A stretch of 64,000 bases of DNA from contig OZ023267.1 in NCBI GenBank assembly GCA_964006375.1, forward strand, positions 15,010,971 through 15,074,970, written 5' to 3'. Positions 51,540 through 61,000 of this stretch are shown in pieces; the first letter of the stretch is position 1, and each line of letters begins with the position of its first letter. Made by a program: the position numbers and the translations under genes. The notes under the pieces were generated by a model. That model had not been told where the DNA came from, did no database searches, and saw only the letters and a program-made list of their open reading frames with translations. The DNA comes from Tillus elongatus (taxonomy: Eukaryota > Arthropoda > Insecta > Coleoptera > Cleridae).

Positions 51540-51916
51540 TTAAACGGATGTTTGCTTATTATATAGAAATCGTAAGCATAGGTGCCCACAGTTGAACGAT
51601 TTAACATTTTGTTGTCTCCAGTAATTATAAGTAATTATATTATCAACTCCATCACTTAAAAAATAATTAATTAGTTCTTGCGGCGGTCGCAAATTGCCAT
51701 AACTATCGAAGTAATCGACATTTTTATTTCGTTTTATATAAGCTGTCCAGTGCGTACCTTCATTTGCTTTAGCGTCTAGATTAACAATTCCACACTCCGA
51801 ATATTTAATTTTTTTTGGTAAAGAATCTCGCATGTAAACACCCCTAAAATGTTTTATTTTTAATTGATTTGCATATTTAAGAATATCGACGTTGGTCAAC
51901 GCTCTATTTGGAATTG
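51540..51916 (-). CDS. Adenain-like cysteine protease (Polinton), in -1 frame of the upstream gene
   Basis: Virion maturation protease of the adenain/Ulp1 clan. Counting from TTG 51899: His50 in 'NEGTHWTAY', Asp65 in 'VDYFDSYGNL', Gln97, and Cys104 in 'SFNCGHLCL'; the Gln-to-Cys distance of seven matches adenain. The frame is open upstream of 51899 through the end of the preceding gene, without an ATG before the conserved N-terminal 'ALTNVDILKYANQLKIK'. The first ATG (51833) would cut off that region. The preceding gene ends in A AAA AAC, a classic -1 slippery site exactly where the frames overlap, so the protease is probably made as a frameshift fusion; an old one-base deletion is the alternative. 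Confidence 0.8.
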
Positions 51917-52279
51917 TTATCGGTAGTTTTTTTGATACGGTTTTAAAAATAAACCCGACCCTTTGTTTTCCATAGCTTTATTATGTCTATTCGTTTCTCG
52001 CAAAGCTTTAGCCGCATTCTTCGCATCTATTACTGTCTTGGCTATACTCGCCCCGCCTCCGGCTAAAGCACCTAATGCTCCCAAAACAGGTAATAACATT
52101 GGTAAAAAACCGCCAATCTTAGGCGATCTTATGATTCTGATTTTTTTAGATCGTCTTGTTTTTGAATTCGTCTTCCTCTTTTTCGTCAAACCGCTACCCT
52201 TTTTAAGTGAATTCCTCATTTTGCGCAACCCTGCTGCTAACAGTCGCTTTAGTTTAACAGATGACGGATTCACTCTCAT
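51917..52279 (-). CDS. Basic virion-like protein with Gly/Ala-rich hydrophobic core, 120 aa
   Basis: The first 50 residues are dominated by Lys/Arg ('TKKRKTNSKTRRSKKIR'), followed by a hydrophobic Gly/Ala segment ('GGFLPMLLPVLGALGALAGG', about 56-75) and 'NKGSGLFLKPYQKNYR' at the end. It resembles the pX/pVI type of adenovirus and adintovirus core or membrane-active proteins, processed by the viral protease; that link is by style only. The start has a good TATA box (52335-52342). The stop at 51919-51917 lies in the overlap with the protease frame, seven bases after the slippery heptamer at 51932-51926. Confidence 0.65.
   Translation of the reverse strand: MRVNPSSVKLKRLLAAGLRKMRNSLKKGSGLTKKRKTNSKTRRSKKIRIIRSPKIGGFLPMLLPVLGALGALAGGGASIAKTVIDAKNAAKALRETNRHNKAMENKGSGLFLKPYQKNYR
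51926..51932 (-). promoter_or_regulatory. Slippery heptamer A AAA AAC, candidate -1 frameshift site
   Basis: In the zero frame the codons are CAA AAA AAC, so the heptamer has the X XXY YYZ phase required for simultaneous -1 slippage. The -1 frame leads into the protease without a stop. A small hairpin CGUU-GACC-AACG follows about 25 bases later; a stronger structure or pseudoknot was not found by eye. Confidence 0.5.
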
Positions 52280-52334
52280 CTTGTAGTGTTGGAAGACGCA
52301 GTAATTGTGACAAATTTCACAGGTAGGTTACCAG

Positions 52335-52342
52335 TATATATA
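52335..52342 (-). promoter_or_regulatory. TATA box of the basic-protein/protease block
   Basis: TATATATA on the minus strand, about 56 bases before ATG 52279; back-to-back with the ATPase promoter. Confidence 0.5.
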
Positions 52343-52435
52343 CTTTCGATTCTCCTAAAATCAACAATGCAACATTTAGCTCTATGGCTGTTTTCATTTC
52401 GTTTACAACCACTTTTCAGCGGTGTCCACACTTGC

Positions 52436-52443
52436 TATATAAG
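52436..52443 (+). promoter_or_regulatory. TATA box of the packaging ATPase gene
   Basis: TATATAAG, 35 bases before the ATPase ATG (52478). The 198-base gap between the two divergent genes serves both directions. Confidence 0.55.
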
Positions 52444-52477
52444 TCGCTTCTCCCATTTGGGCGTTGCATACTGTAAC

Positions 52478-53170
52478 ATGAGAGCGGAACAGCAAAAGTT
52501 GCAATTACCCATCAAAAACCATGACAGCACCTTTGGAAGTGAAAAGTGTAATAGACATGGCACGTTATTAGGAAATGATATTAAGAGAGGCATTTTAGTA
52601 GGTGCATCTGGTTGTGGAAAAACAAATGTTATGGTTTCACTTTTGGAACATGCAAACGGTCTTAGATTTGAAAATATATATGTGTATTCTAAATCCTTGA
52701 ACCAACCAAAATATCAATATCTCAGATCACTTTTGCAACCTATGAAAGAAATCGGCTATTCTGAATACGATGATGGAAATCAGATATTCACCCCTGATCA
52801 GATTAAACCGAACTCAGTAGTTATATTCGATGATATAGTTTGTTGTAATCAAAGCATTATCAGGGACTATTTTTGTTTCGGGCGCCACAATAAAGCTGAT
52901 TGCTTTTATTTGTGTCAGACTTATTCTTCAATACCGAAACAGCTGATTCGAGATAATGCAAATTTGTTAATCATATTCAAACAAGATAACACTAATTTGA
53001 AACATGTATATGACGATCACGTTAATGTTGACATGCCGTTTCAGAAATTTAAGGATTTGTGTTCTTACTGTTGGAACGAGTTGTTTGGTTTTTTGGTTAT
53101 AAATAAGGAATTTCCGATCCATTGCGGCAGATATAGGAAAGGTTTTGACATTTATTTATATATAGATTAA
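52478..53170 (+). CDS. Polinton genome-packaging ATPase (FtsK/HerA, A32-like), 230 aa
   Basis: Motor that would drive element DNA into capsids. Walker A 'GILVGASGCGKTNV' at 38-51, Walker B 'SVVIFDD' at 113-119, then 'YLCQTYSSIPKQLIRDNAN' with the sensor Gln, all in the usual order. Although the frame is open from 52286, I choose ATG 52478: the 64 residues before it are not like the family, and the TATA box at 52436 would place transcription start after the upstream ATGs. Intact. It begins the plus-strand block ATPase, 329-aa protein, two paralogs, integrase, and is divergent from the basic-protein/protease block. Confidence 0.9.
   Translation: MRAEQQKLQLPIKNHDSTFGSEKCNRHGTLLGNDIKRGILVGASGCGKTNVMVSLLEHANGLRFENIYVYSKSLNQPKYQYLRSLLQPMKEIGYSEYDDGNQIFTPDQIKPNSVVIFDDIVCCNQSIIRDYFCFGRHNKADCFYLCQTYSSIPKQLIRDNANLLIIFKQDNTNLKHVYDDHVNVDMPFQKFKDLCSYCWNELFGFLVINKEFPIHCGRYRKGFDIYLYID
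53157..53164 (+). promoter_or_regulatory. TATA box within the ATPase 3' end
   Basis: TATATATA overlapping the last ATPase codons, about 50 bases before ATG 53214 of the next gene. Confidence 0.45.
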
Positions 53171-53213
53171 ACAAGATTTCAGTTCATCAGTATATCTCAA
53201 ACAAGTGACCAAG

Positions 53214-54203
53214 ATGAGTGAAAACGTTACCCGAGAACTTCTAAAAACGAGAAAAGCTTTGAAACGGAAATTGCAAAGTTTAAAAGCTGATATTTTGGAA
53301 TCTTCACTTAAAAGAGAAGAGGAGTTGAAACCCATCTCCGAACCTCTTAAAAAACTAATTTCTGATATAAAAACGGAAAAGATCATTCCAAAAGTTGAGC
53401 CTAAAGAGGAAAAACAAAAAATGTCTACACCTACAAACGCCGCTCCAGCACAACAACCTCAACGCTTATTTCCACCCGAATTTTCGAATTATGAAGAAGT
53501 GTTTTCTGCACAACCTGAAATTTCTGACACCTCAGCAAATATTCTTGAAAGTACAAGAGCAGATATTGACAGAATGGTAAATGATCCATCCTTTATTGTC
53601 TATTTACAACAATATTCAACACTACCTAGGCAATATGTTGAAGAGATGATAAGAGACACTAATGATCGTTTCGATCATAAATACGGAATAAGACATAACT
53701 TAATGACAGACAAATTTCACATCGGCGACTCTGAAGTTAATTTTGATAAGGATGATATCGTTATTAAGGGAGTCAAATATAAAGGTAGCCCCGGTCTATA
53801 TGAACTGCTGTTTAAGAAAGAACCCATTGGATATACTGATAAAGATTCGTACGACTATAATGACATTCTAAAGCGAACCAATGCAAATCGCAGGAACTAT
53901 AATCCCAATGAACAAATTGCCGGAAATAAATCCAGAAAGTATAGGACTGTAATTCAACCAAATGTGAAACGCCCCCGCTCTGGTTCACAACCTACTTTTA
54001 CGTTTCCTACAAGAATGCACACGGGACAAGGACTTATGACGTGGAATAAGAAGTCAACGAACTATCTTTACTGGGATGATCCTAACGAGTTAGTTGATAG
54101 ATTGAGACTCCTTCTTGCATCTAGGAATGCTGGCAATAACGGCAATGATAATGAGATTATTTCAATAATTGAAGAGTTGCGGGAAAAAGATATAATCATA
54201 TAA
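53214..54203 (+). CDS. Conserved insect Polinton protein, 329 aa, unknown role
   Basis: Three parts: a Lys/Glu-rich coiled-coil-like N-terminus ('RKALKRKLQSLKADILESS'), a low-complexity middle with Pro/Gln, and a conserved C-terminal domain with 'DKFHIGDSEVNFDKDDIVIK', 'YKGSPGLYELLFKKEP', 'ILKRTNANRRNYNPN', and the end 'LYWDDPNELVDRLRLLLAS' and 'IISIIEELREKDII'. I recognise this C-terminal domain from many insect genomes as a Polinton gene without known function. ATG 53214 is chosen over an upstream GTG. Intact. Its place among the capsid and packaging genes suggests a virion or assembly protein, by context only. Confidence 0.7.
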   Translation: MSENVTRELLKTRKALKRKLQSLKADILESSLKREEELKPISEPLKKLISDIKTEKIIPKVEPKEEKQKMSTPTNAAPAQQPQRLFPPEFSNYEEVFSAQPEISDTSANILESTRADIDRMVNDPSFIVYLQQYSTLPRQYVEEMIRDTNDRFDHKYGIRHNLMTDKFHIGDSEVNFDKDDIVIKGVKYKGSPGLYELLFKKEPIGYTDKDSYDYNDILKRTNANRRNYNPNEQIAGNKSRKYRTVIQPNVKRPRSGSQPTFTFPTRMHTGQGLMTWNKKSTNYLYWDDPNELVDRLRLLLASRNAGNNGNDNEIISIIEELREKDIII

Positions 54204-54205
54204 AT
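54198..54205 (+). promoter_or_regulatory. TATA box before the first small paralog
   Basis: CATATAAA, 36 bases before ATG 54241, overlapping the end of the preceding gene. Confidence 0.45.
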
Positions 54206-54240
54206 AAACATCATTTAAATTGTGCATTACCAGTGTGACT

Positions 54241-54615
54241 ATGACTTTGGATAAGTTCGGAAGAAAAATTAATAAGGATGTGGATAAGTTAAAGAAAAAA
54301 CTGTCACAAACAATAATATTAACATATTTTGGCAAAAAATCATTTCATAACAGAATCTTTCTAGCACCCAATTTAACACATACAAAAATCTTTAGGTTTG
54401 ATGCGGAAATAGATAAACTTAATATCAGACCTGCATCTGAAGTGACAATATTTTTTAATGGAGAACAAACATCTGCAGATGACTTGGGTGGCACGAAAAT
54501 AAAGTCTGGTGACAGCATGCATTTTACGTATGTGAAAAATACTGCAACTGTGCTTTTTCATATTGAAATAACTTTAAGATGTCCTCTCAAAAGTGTCAGG
54601 GAGTTGATCGCATGA
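54241..54615 (+). CDS. Small Polinton protein, paralog 1, 124 aa
   Basis: Begins 'MTLDKFGRKINKDVDKLKKK' and contains 'NRIFLAPNLTHTKIFRFDAE', 'SEVTIFFNGEQTSADDLGG' and 'VLFHIEITLRCPLKS'. The central and C-terminal part looks like a small beta sandwich. It is a tandem duplicate of the next gene (same length, about half of positions alike). The N-terminal 'LDKFGR' peptide resembles that of putative fibre-like proteins in insect Polintons, so a vertex or fibre-associated role is conceivable but unproven. ATG 54241 is chosen over an upstream TTG. Intact, with its own TATA box. Confidence 0.65.
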   Translation: MTLDKFGRKINKDVDKLKKKLSQTIILTYFGKKSFHNRIFLAPNLTHTKIFRFDAEIDKLNIRPASEVTIFFNGEQTSADDLGGTKIKSGDSMHFTYVKNTATVLFHIEITLRCPLKSVRELIA

Positions 54616-54655
54616 ATGGAATTATAAATAGAAGATAACTTAACTTCATCACCGA

Positions 54656-54664
54656 CATATAAAA
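54656..54664 (+). promoter_or_regulatory. TATA box before the second paralog and integrase
   Basis: CATATAAAA, 40 bases before ATG 54696; the next downstream gene, integrase, has no separate TATA box that I can see. Confidence 0.5.
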
Positions 54665-54695
54665 GCAAGCGCTGTCAAACTCAATTGATCTAAAT

Positions 54696-55073
54696 ATGGC
54701 TTTGGATAAGTTTGGTAGACAAATTGATGATGATGTTAAGATGATAAGGAAAAAGCTGTGGCAAACACTCATCATATCTAGCCGTGGAGGGAAATCCCAA
54801 AGCGTTCCCCGCAGAATCTTCCTGATCGATCATATTTCCCACAACTATATTTTTGAATTCGATGCAGAAATAGATGAGGTTGTTGGAAATCCTAAATCTG
54901 ATGTGATCATCTTTTTTAATGGAAAAGAAACGTCACCAGATAATTTAGTTGGTGTGAAGGTTAAACCGGGTGATGATATATATTTCGAATACATTTTGAC
55001 GAGCAGTAGAGTTGAATTTTTCTTAGAAATAACATTAAGATGTCCCCTAAAACTGTCAAGGAATGGGTGGTGA
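54696..55073 (+). CDS. Small Polinton protein, paralog 2, 125 aa
   Basis: Begins 'MALDKFGRQIDDDVKMIRKK' with 'RRIFLIDHISHNYIFEFDAE', 'SDVIIFFNGKETSPDNLVG', 'VEFFLEITLRCPLKL'. Clear tandem duplicate of the gene at 54241, arranged head to tail, each with its own TATA box. Its last 34 bases overlap the integrase start in another frame; the two paralogs diverge exactly there, after 'TLRCPLK', so the C-terminal residues of this copy may be constrained by the integrase. Function unknown. Confidence 0.65.
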   Translation: MALDKFGRQIDDDVKMIRKKLWQTLIISSRGGKSQSVPRRIFLIDHISHNYIFEFDAEIDEVVGNPKSDVIIFFNGKETSPDNLVGVKVKPGDDIYFEYILTSSRVEFFLEITLRCPLKLSRNGW

Positions 55074-55978
55074 CAGAACTTCACAAACCGGCAAGGAGAA
55101 ATTATAGAAGAAGACGAGTATTAGTGAAGGGGTTGAATGACCTGTTTCAAGCTGATCTGGTGGAAATGCTTCCTTATTCGAAATTAAATCGTGGATATAA
55201 ATATATTTTAGTAGTGATCAATGCTTTTTCAAAGTTTGTCTGGGCGGAACCTTTAAAAAGTAAAACAGCTAAAGAAGTATCAAAAGTTATGAAGAAAATT
55301 CTACAATCGCTAAAAAATGCACCCAAAAATTTGCAGACAGACCTCGGGAAGGAGTATATGAATTCAGAATTCAAGGCTCTAATGAACGAATTCAAAATCA
55401 ATCATTACAATACCTATTCAAATCTGAAAGCTAGCATATGTGAACGAGTTAATAGAACATTAAAAACGATGATGTGGAAAGAATTCAGCATGCAAGGAAA
55501 CTATAAGTGGCTAGATTTACTTCCCAAAATTGTTTCGCAATATAACAACCGGGTGCATAGAACCACTGGAATGAAACCTGCTTCTGTGCTAAAGAAGCAT
55601 GAAAAAGCTATTTTAAAATCAGCTTTTAGTCATATGAAGACCGTTGATCCGAGGAAGCAGAAATTTCATGTTGGCGACTATGTCCGCATCAGCAAACATC
55701 GAGAAATTTTTGTCAAAGGTTATACACCGAATTGGTCGAATGAAATTTTCCACATTATGCAGATTAAACAAACTAACCCTCGCATGTACTACCTCGAAGA
55801 TGAAAAACAGCAGTCCATAAAAGGAGGATTTTATGAAGAGGAACTACAGAAAGTAAAATACCCTGACATACATTTGATTGAAAAAATTATCAGGAGAAAA
55901 GGTCATACTGTATTTGTGAAATGGTTGGGTCTCGACAAATCGCACAATTCATGGATTCCTAAAAATCACATTGTATAA
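55040..55978 (+). CDS. Retroviral-like integrase with chromodomain (Polinton), 312 aa
   Basis: DDE-type integrase that inserts the element DNA. Catalytic residues: Asp39 in 'LFQADLVEML', Asp101 in 'NLQTDLGKEY', Glu135 in 'ASICERVNRTLK', with 33 residues between the last two. 'NNRVHRTTGMKPASVL' is the typical strand after the core, and 'KFHVGDYVRISKHR' an SH3-like segment. Residues about 273-312 form a chromodomain ('LIEKIIRRKGHTVFVKWLG', 'SWIP'), which may direct insertion to chromatin. No N-terminal zinc finger is visible at this start; the ATG lies inside the preceding gene. Intact. An AATAAA follows at about 56,014. Confidence 0.9.
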   Translation: MSPKTVKEWVVTELHKPARRNYRRRRVLVKGLNDLFQADLVEMLPYSKLNRGYKYILVVINAFSKFVWAEPLKSKTAKEVSKVMKKILQSLKNAPKNLQTDLGKEYMNSEFKALMNEFKINHYNTYSNLKASICERVNRTLKTMMWKEFSMQGNYKWLDLLPKIVSQYNNRVHRTTGMKPASVLKKHEKAILKSAFSHMKTVDPRKQKFHVGDYVRISKHREIFVKGYTPNWSNEIFHIMQIKQTNPRMYYLEDEKQQSIKGGFYEEELQKVKYPDIHLIEKIIRRKGHTVFVKWLGLDKSHNSWIPKNHIV

Positions 55979-56410
55979 AATTATATTATTTTTGATGTAA
56001 TGTTTTTTCTTCAATAAAAACTATAACAGAATATATATCTTTTTTATTCCTAAAATTGTGTTGCAGAGAATGAGCGATGGAGAAATGAGAGTTAAGTTAA
56101 TTAATAAAAAACTGTAATTTTTTTTTTAAACATATTTATTAACAAGGTAAATGTAAACGATACATAATTAAGTTGGGATTTTTAAATGTGGCAATAGTAA
56201 CATGTGAAGTGAATAATGCACAGTCAAATGTTTACGATTTAACATTAAATATGTGGTTATACATTTTTTTAAATATTATAATAGTTTACAAATATAAAGC
56301 TATTCGACGAAAGATGAAAATGCACAATCAAATAATTGAATGCGGTACATATTTTTTAAACATTACTAGACAATCATAGATTAACACTTTATGCAAAACA
56401 ACATCTACAA
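55979..56410. other. Gap between convergent Polinton genes
   Basis: Contains AATAAA after the integrase (about 56,014). The frame 56173-56379 has a hydrophobic stretch but no support as a gene. Otherwise nothing is seen. Confidence 0.45.
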
Positions 56411-57103
56411 CTAGTTGAAAAGAGAACGTTGATTGTAAAAATTCTGTTGTGGATATCGGTTGAACTCTTTTAAATTCGGATATTGTTGAATAAGCTCCAT
56501 CACAGCGCAAACGTTTTCTGAATTCGGAGTTGTTGAGACTTTATTCAGAATGAAATTAGCAATGTCGACGTGCCCCGAATGCACATTGAAGACTAAAGAT
56601 TCAAAATAATTGGAAAAATCTTGTTTCTTCAGCATATCAATTTTGTATGCGATGAGATTTGCTAGTTCAAATAACTTGCAAACAGATTCAATCCCCAGAT
56701 ATACACACCCACCGCACTTATCTTCTATTTTTACAATTTTAATATCTTTAAACCATTCAAATGTTATGTTGATTGCAGAATTTTGTCGTTGACAAAACTC
56801 ATCCTGATTATTTGAATAGAAATAATTCATAATGAGTCCTTCACAACCCCGAAACTCTATCCACTCCTCTTCATTGAAAATTACTGAATCACCTTTAAGA
56901 CCTTGTATTCCAATAAATGGTTGAAAACTGAAGTCATATGCTAAACCAACACACACATATTTAGATTTCGAAGGGTTAATATGGTATCGCTTTTCACAAA
57001 TTGTAGTCAAAATGTTTTTCTGGATTTTGCCTTCTGAACACTGTCTTTTGGAAGTACCAAGAGCGGAATTTTTAATTGTATTTGAAACACTGCAGGTATT
57101 CAT
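56411..57103 (-). CDS. Polinton protein, unknown, 230 aa
   Basis: ATG 57103 is preferred to the TTG two codons upstream; a TATA box lies at 57157-57151. It reads as a mixed alpha/beta protein: 'HINPSKSKYVCVGLAYDFSF', 'EWIEFRGCEGLIMNYFYSN', 'DKCGGCVYLGIESVCKLFEL' and a C-terminal Asn/Tyr/Gln-rich tail. Six Cys residues in the middle might bind metal ('CGGC'). I recognise no family function. Intact. It points away from the integrase and lies in the same direction as the polymerase. Confidence 0.6.
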   Translation of the reverse strand: MNTCSVSNTIKNSALGTSKRQCSEGKIQKNILTTICEKRYHINPSKSKYVCVGLAYDFSFQPFIGIQGLKGDSVIFNEEEWIEFRGCEGLIMNYFYSNNQDEFCQRQNSAINITFEWFKDIKIVKIEDKCGGCVYLGIESVCKLFELANLIAYKIDMLKKQDFSNYFESLVFNVHSGHVDIANFILNKVSTTPNSENVCAVMELIQQYPNLKEFNRYPQQNFYNQRSLFN

Positions 57104-57150
57104 TGTCAAAAGTTAAATGTGCACTGATGACAGCAATTTTAAACGCAGAG

Positions 57151-57157
57151 CTTTATA
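57151..57157 (-). promoter_or_regulatory. TATA box of the 230-aa gene
   Basis: TATAAAG on the minus strand, about 48 bases before ATG 57103. Confidence 0.5.
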
Positions 57158-57312
57158 CTGCGTTTCACCTCCTCACACTACATTGCAGATGTTATTTTAC
57201 ACCCCCTCCCCCTAACTTAAAGAAATTCTTAATAATGTACCACTACAGCTAAGTTGTTAACAATAAAAGTATTCAGTTATTTGCAGTCACGATGTTATAC
57301 TAAATTTATAAA

Positions 57313-58053
57313 TTACTTTGACAAAAAATTGTACAAACATTTCAATGATTGAACATAATCTTCAGATTTTGTAGATGGCCATTTACCGCAGCATGGGCCA
57401 TACTTCCACCCAACGTTCTCATTGAGAGAGGCTTTATCTATATTTTTCTGGAGCCATTTTAAAACTTCGTTATGTCGCTGATTGCGTTTCGGATCGAAAA
57501 TAAAACTTACGCCGTGATGGCTTGCGGATTTTAAGATGGAATTTAATAGGTTAATGTCCGCAAAATATGCAGTCTCACAAATGCACTCATCGAGCAGTTC
57601 TTGAGTATTATTATAAAAATTGGAAAGATTTTCAACAGGGTATTTCTTGTTCATGTCTTCACAGCGGTTTTGGCTGAGCAGTGTTATCGAATAATGCTTT
57701 TCATACACTGTGGTGTCAATGTCAGATTCCTTACAAAAGTCAATAAGCTCGTCCTGAGTTACAGATTCCAAATTATTATCTGTAAGCGCTTTCAAAGTGT
57801 CTGCAATCAGTTTGTCAAGTAACAGCTTCTTCTCGATTATCAATGATACTGTCTCCGCGGCACATTTGTCGGAGTGTGCAACCCACAGAAAAGTTTCATC
57901 AGGTACAACAAGTGTATCTAAAATGGTTCTTAAGAATCTAATATCATTTTCAGTTACACAATTCTTTAAAATTTTTCTCAAATCTTTTTTTAGAATTTTG
58001 CGTGTAGCACTACACAGACGCAAAAATAAAGTAAAGTATGCGTTTTCACTCAT
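57313..58053 (-). CDS. Polinton protein, unknown, 246 aa
   Basis: The frame is open from 58149, but I choose ATG 58053 ('MSENAYFTLFLRLCSATRK'): it follows a TATA box (58098-58091) at the usual distance and avoids overlap with the polymerase gene. Mostly helical; motifs 'DETFLWVAHSDKCAAETV', 'LIDFCKESDIDTTVYEKHY', 'NQRHNEVLKWLQKNIDKAS' and the end 'GWKYGPCCGKWPSTKSED'. Repeats of helix pairs hint at an ankyrin- or ARM-like solenoid, as 'HGVSFIFDPKRNQRHNEVLKW' recalls an ankyrin turn, but this is weak. Intact. Confidence 0.6.
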   Translation of the reverse strand: MSENAYFTLFLRLCSATRKILKKDLRKILKNCVTENDIRFLRTILDTLVVPDETFLWVAHSDKCAAETVSLIIEKKLLLDKLIADTLKALTDNNLESVTQDELIDFCKESDIDTTVYEKHYSITLLSQNRCEDMNKKYPVENLSNFYNNTQELLDECICETAYFADINLLNSILKSASHHGVSFIFDPKRNQRHNEVLKWLQKNIDKASLNENVGWKYGPCCGKWPSTKSEDYVQSLKCLYNFLSK

Positions 58054-58090
58054 ATTTGAAATTAAACTAAGACATCTTTGAAAGTAAGTC

Positions 58091-58098
58091 TTTTTATA
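58091..58098 (-). promoter_or_regulatory. TATA box of the 246-aa gene
   Basis: TATAAAAA on the minus strand, 38 bases before ATG 58053. Confidence 0.5.
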
Positions 58099-61000
58099 AG
58101 AATGCAGAGTTATAACCCCCCCCCTAGGATTCCTCGTTCTGACATTCATTCAATAAACGTATGAGCATATCTAGAGGCTCTTCGTCAGAGGGATTTGAAA
58201 TCGAAGGTATGTCTTTGTGACCCCAGGCTAAACTGTGAAACGATGAAGGGAGGAAGTATCTCTTATCATCGGTATTGGACAATGCAATTTTACGCAAATA
58301 GTTTGTAAATATTCTGTGACATTCCGATTTGAAAACGTACATGTTGCAGTAGACCTGGCGGCGATCCTCCTCTATTATTTCTTTATAATGCACCAAATCT
58401 AATTGTTTTGCAATGCTATATTTACTAACTCCTTTAGCTTTCTTACAAACATCATCAATGGATTTTATGCAATACGCTTTTGAGCCAGTGCCGTAATATT
58501 CCATCAACGGTTTTCCTTTATATTCATCTTTCATTTTGCCAATAATAGAATCCGTTACTGGCATATCATGCATATTTATATGAGGATAATTTGAAGTGTC
58601 AAACTCGCTAATATGTTTTTTCATATCTTCATAAACATTTTCAGTTTTCACATGTATTATTAACGAATCTGTGTCCGTGTATAGCAAGGTTACATTATCT
58701 TTATAGAGAGGTTTAAGAAAATTGTAAAAAAAGTTGTAAATGACTGTTTTTGAGATGTCCAGTATTGAGAATCCGACATATATTGGCTTATTATAATGTA
58801 TGAGACTTCTTTTCATCTCAATAGCCACTAAATTTTCACTGAAAATTTTAAACTCTTTGAAATTTGGTTTGCTAATGTAATTTTCAGCGCCTCTTTTTTG
58901 ACGGTTTTTACTAAATTGTGTAGCAAGTTTTATATCAACTCTTTTTTCCACATTTTCTATTGTTTTACCATATATACAATTTATCATTTTCTTAAAGCTG
59001 TCCTTCTCGAAACTATTTCTGGCAGAATTTCTCAGATTAGTGTTGAGTTGTATATAAGGTTTCAAAAAAGGTGACTGTGAAAATTTGAGCGCTCTGTGAA
59101 TTCGAGTGAGTTTTAAACCATTTCGAAGGCATTGTTTCAGAGCTCGATAGTGAATTATGTACCGTTTTTTATCTTCCAAGTTTGGTATTAATTTCTCACT
59201 TTTACTGCCAGGAGGTGTATAATTTTCTGGGCAGAAAGGTAAATCGTTGAAGTGATCGTGAAGGTGTTTGGGAATAGTCAAGTCAACTTCAAAAACATAT
59301 CCTGTCGATGATGTATCAGATAAATCGAAAACAGACTTTTGCAAGCGTTCAATTTCTTGTTTTCCTAACCATTCAAAATTTGCAATTGGAAGATACTGTT
59401 GCATACTATAGCCGTATAAGTTAGTGGCGTCAAAGTATACAAGATATGATGATTCTTTTGACGCGTCATAGTTGGGAAGGAGCTTATTGTTCGCTATGGC
59501 TCTTCTACTGACACATGTGCTTACTCCTCCACGTATGCCCCGTTTGAAAAAGTGGATCATATCGATGTCGGTGAGCGTTTCCAATTCGATCTTTGTATAT
59601 CGCAACATGGCGTCCCAACTTAAGCCTGGAGCCGTATAATAATGTGCCGGATCAAGCTTGTAGGTCTTCAGACACAAATCTCTATAATTTTCAAAAACAT
59701 CTGCCAATAATAAAACATCAGCAGTTAAATACAAATCTGAGTAGTCTCCAAATGTTTTACATTGGAATAAATTCCAAACATTAGCGGCTCTGGAATACTC
59801 TTCATCCGAAACAGATTCATCCCGTATTTCATCATAGAAACATTCTTTATCGGGCAGAACTTGTTCATCAAATTTAGAAAAATCCGTAACATAGGTATAA
59901 GGATAAATACCTTTTCGTCTCATACATAAAAATTTGTCATTGTCTGGAAAAATGCTTCGCACCTCGCGACACTGAGTATCATCTAAAAGTGTTGAAAGCT
60001 CGTCAAGAGAAGACGTCAGAAAGTGGTACGAGTCCAGGAATGTCATTTGCAGATTTATAGTTTTAATGTCGCCTGGTTCGTTTTTGTAATTGTCAACAGG
60101 TAGAAATTTTGAAAAAGAAACATATTTTTCATATGTTTGCGGAATTACTGTCAATTCTTCACACTTTTTAGCTAAAGTTCTTATAAAGAGATGAGCATCA
60201 TAATTTTTCAAATTGTGGAAAAAAATTGGAATTTTCAGTTGTGTTTTATAAAGAAGATTGCAGTTGTTATGTGCAGCACCTCTAAAGCGGCCCGTCAAAT
60301 GACAATGATCCTTCACTTTAGTGTCGGCAGGATCGAACGATTTTTCACAGATGTGGCATGATGTGGCAGTTTGAAAATTTAAACTATCTTGCTGCGACAT
60401 TTTTATTGGAACAATTATTTTCAAATACTTGTCATATAATAGTTTTAAGTGTTCCTCGAGTTTGGAAATAAACACCTCAGCAGCATCTTCGTTTCTGTAT
60501 AGAATGAGCTTTGATTCGGAATCATCGAATGAACACTTAACGTAATATGCGAAAGAGCAAGGCTTATGTTCATATTTCTTTATAGTAGTTTTGTCATCAT
60601 CTGACGGTTTGTTTTCAACCGGGCTAAGGATACATTCAAAGTCTGCATATATGCAGAAAGGTGCTCGAATTTGCTTTTGGAAGTTTTCAAATTTTAGCAC
60701 ATTTTCCATGACCGTTTGACCTAATCTATCCTTTTTAGTAATTTTCTCTGGCAATTTTGTAACGATAAAGTTGCAGTCGTGAGACATGTGTGTTGAAAGC
60801 TTTTCTTCAGAGGAAAAGTATTGCAAGCATCCATCACAAAAATGTTTGACAGCTGTATTTTTTGATATTTGTGAAGAAACTAGCCTTGAGAAATTTTTTA
60901 TATAACAATAATGATATTTGCCCGCAGAGTCATCAATGAGCAGCAAGTTAATATGAACGGGTAGCTTATTTGCCGTATAATGTAACGGTCCGATGACTTG

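Noticed and set aside
51833..51835. Internal ATG as start of the protease
   Set aside because: It would drop the conserved N-terminal segment, and the upstream frame is open and family-like.
56173..56379. Membrane protein gene between integrase and the 230-aa gene
   Set aside because: It is short, AT-rich, lacks a TATA box or homology, and lies over the convergent 3' ends.
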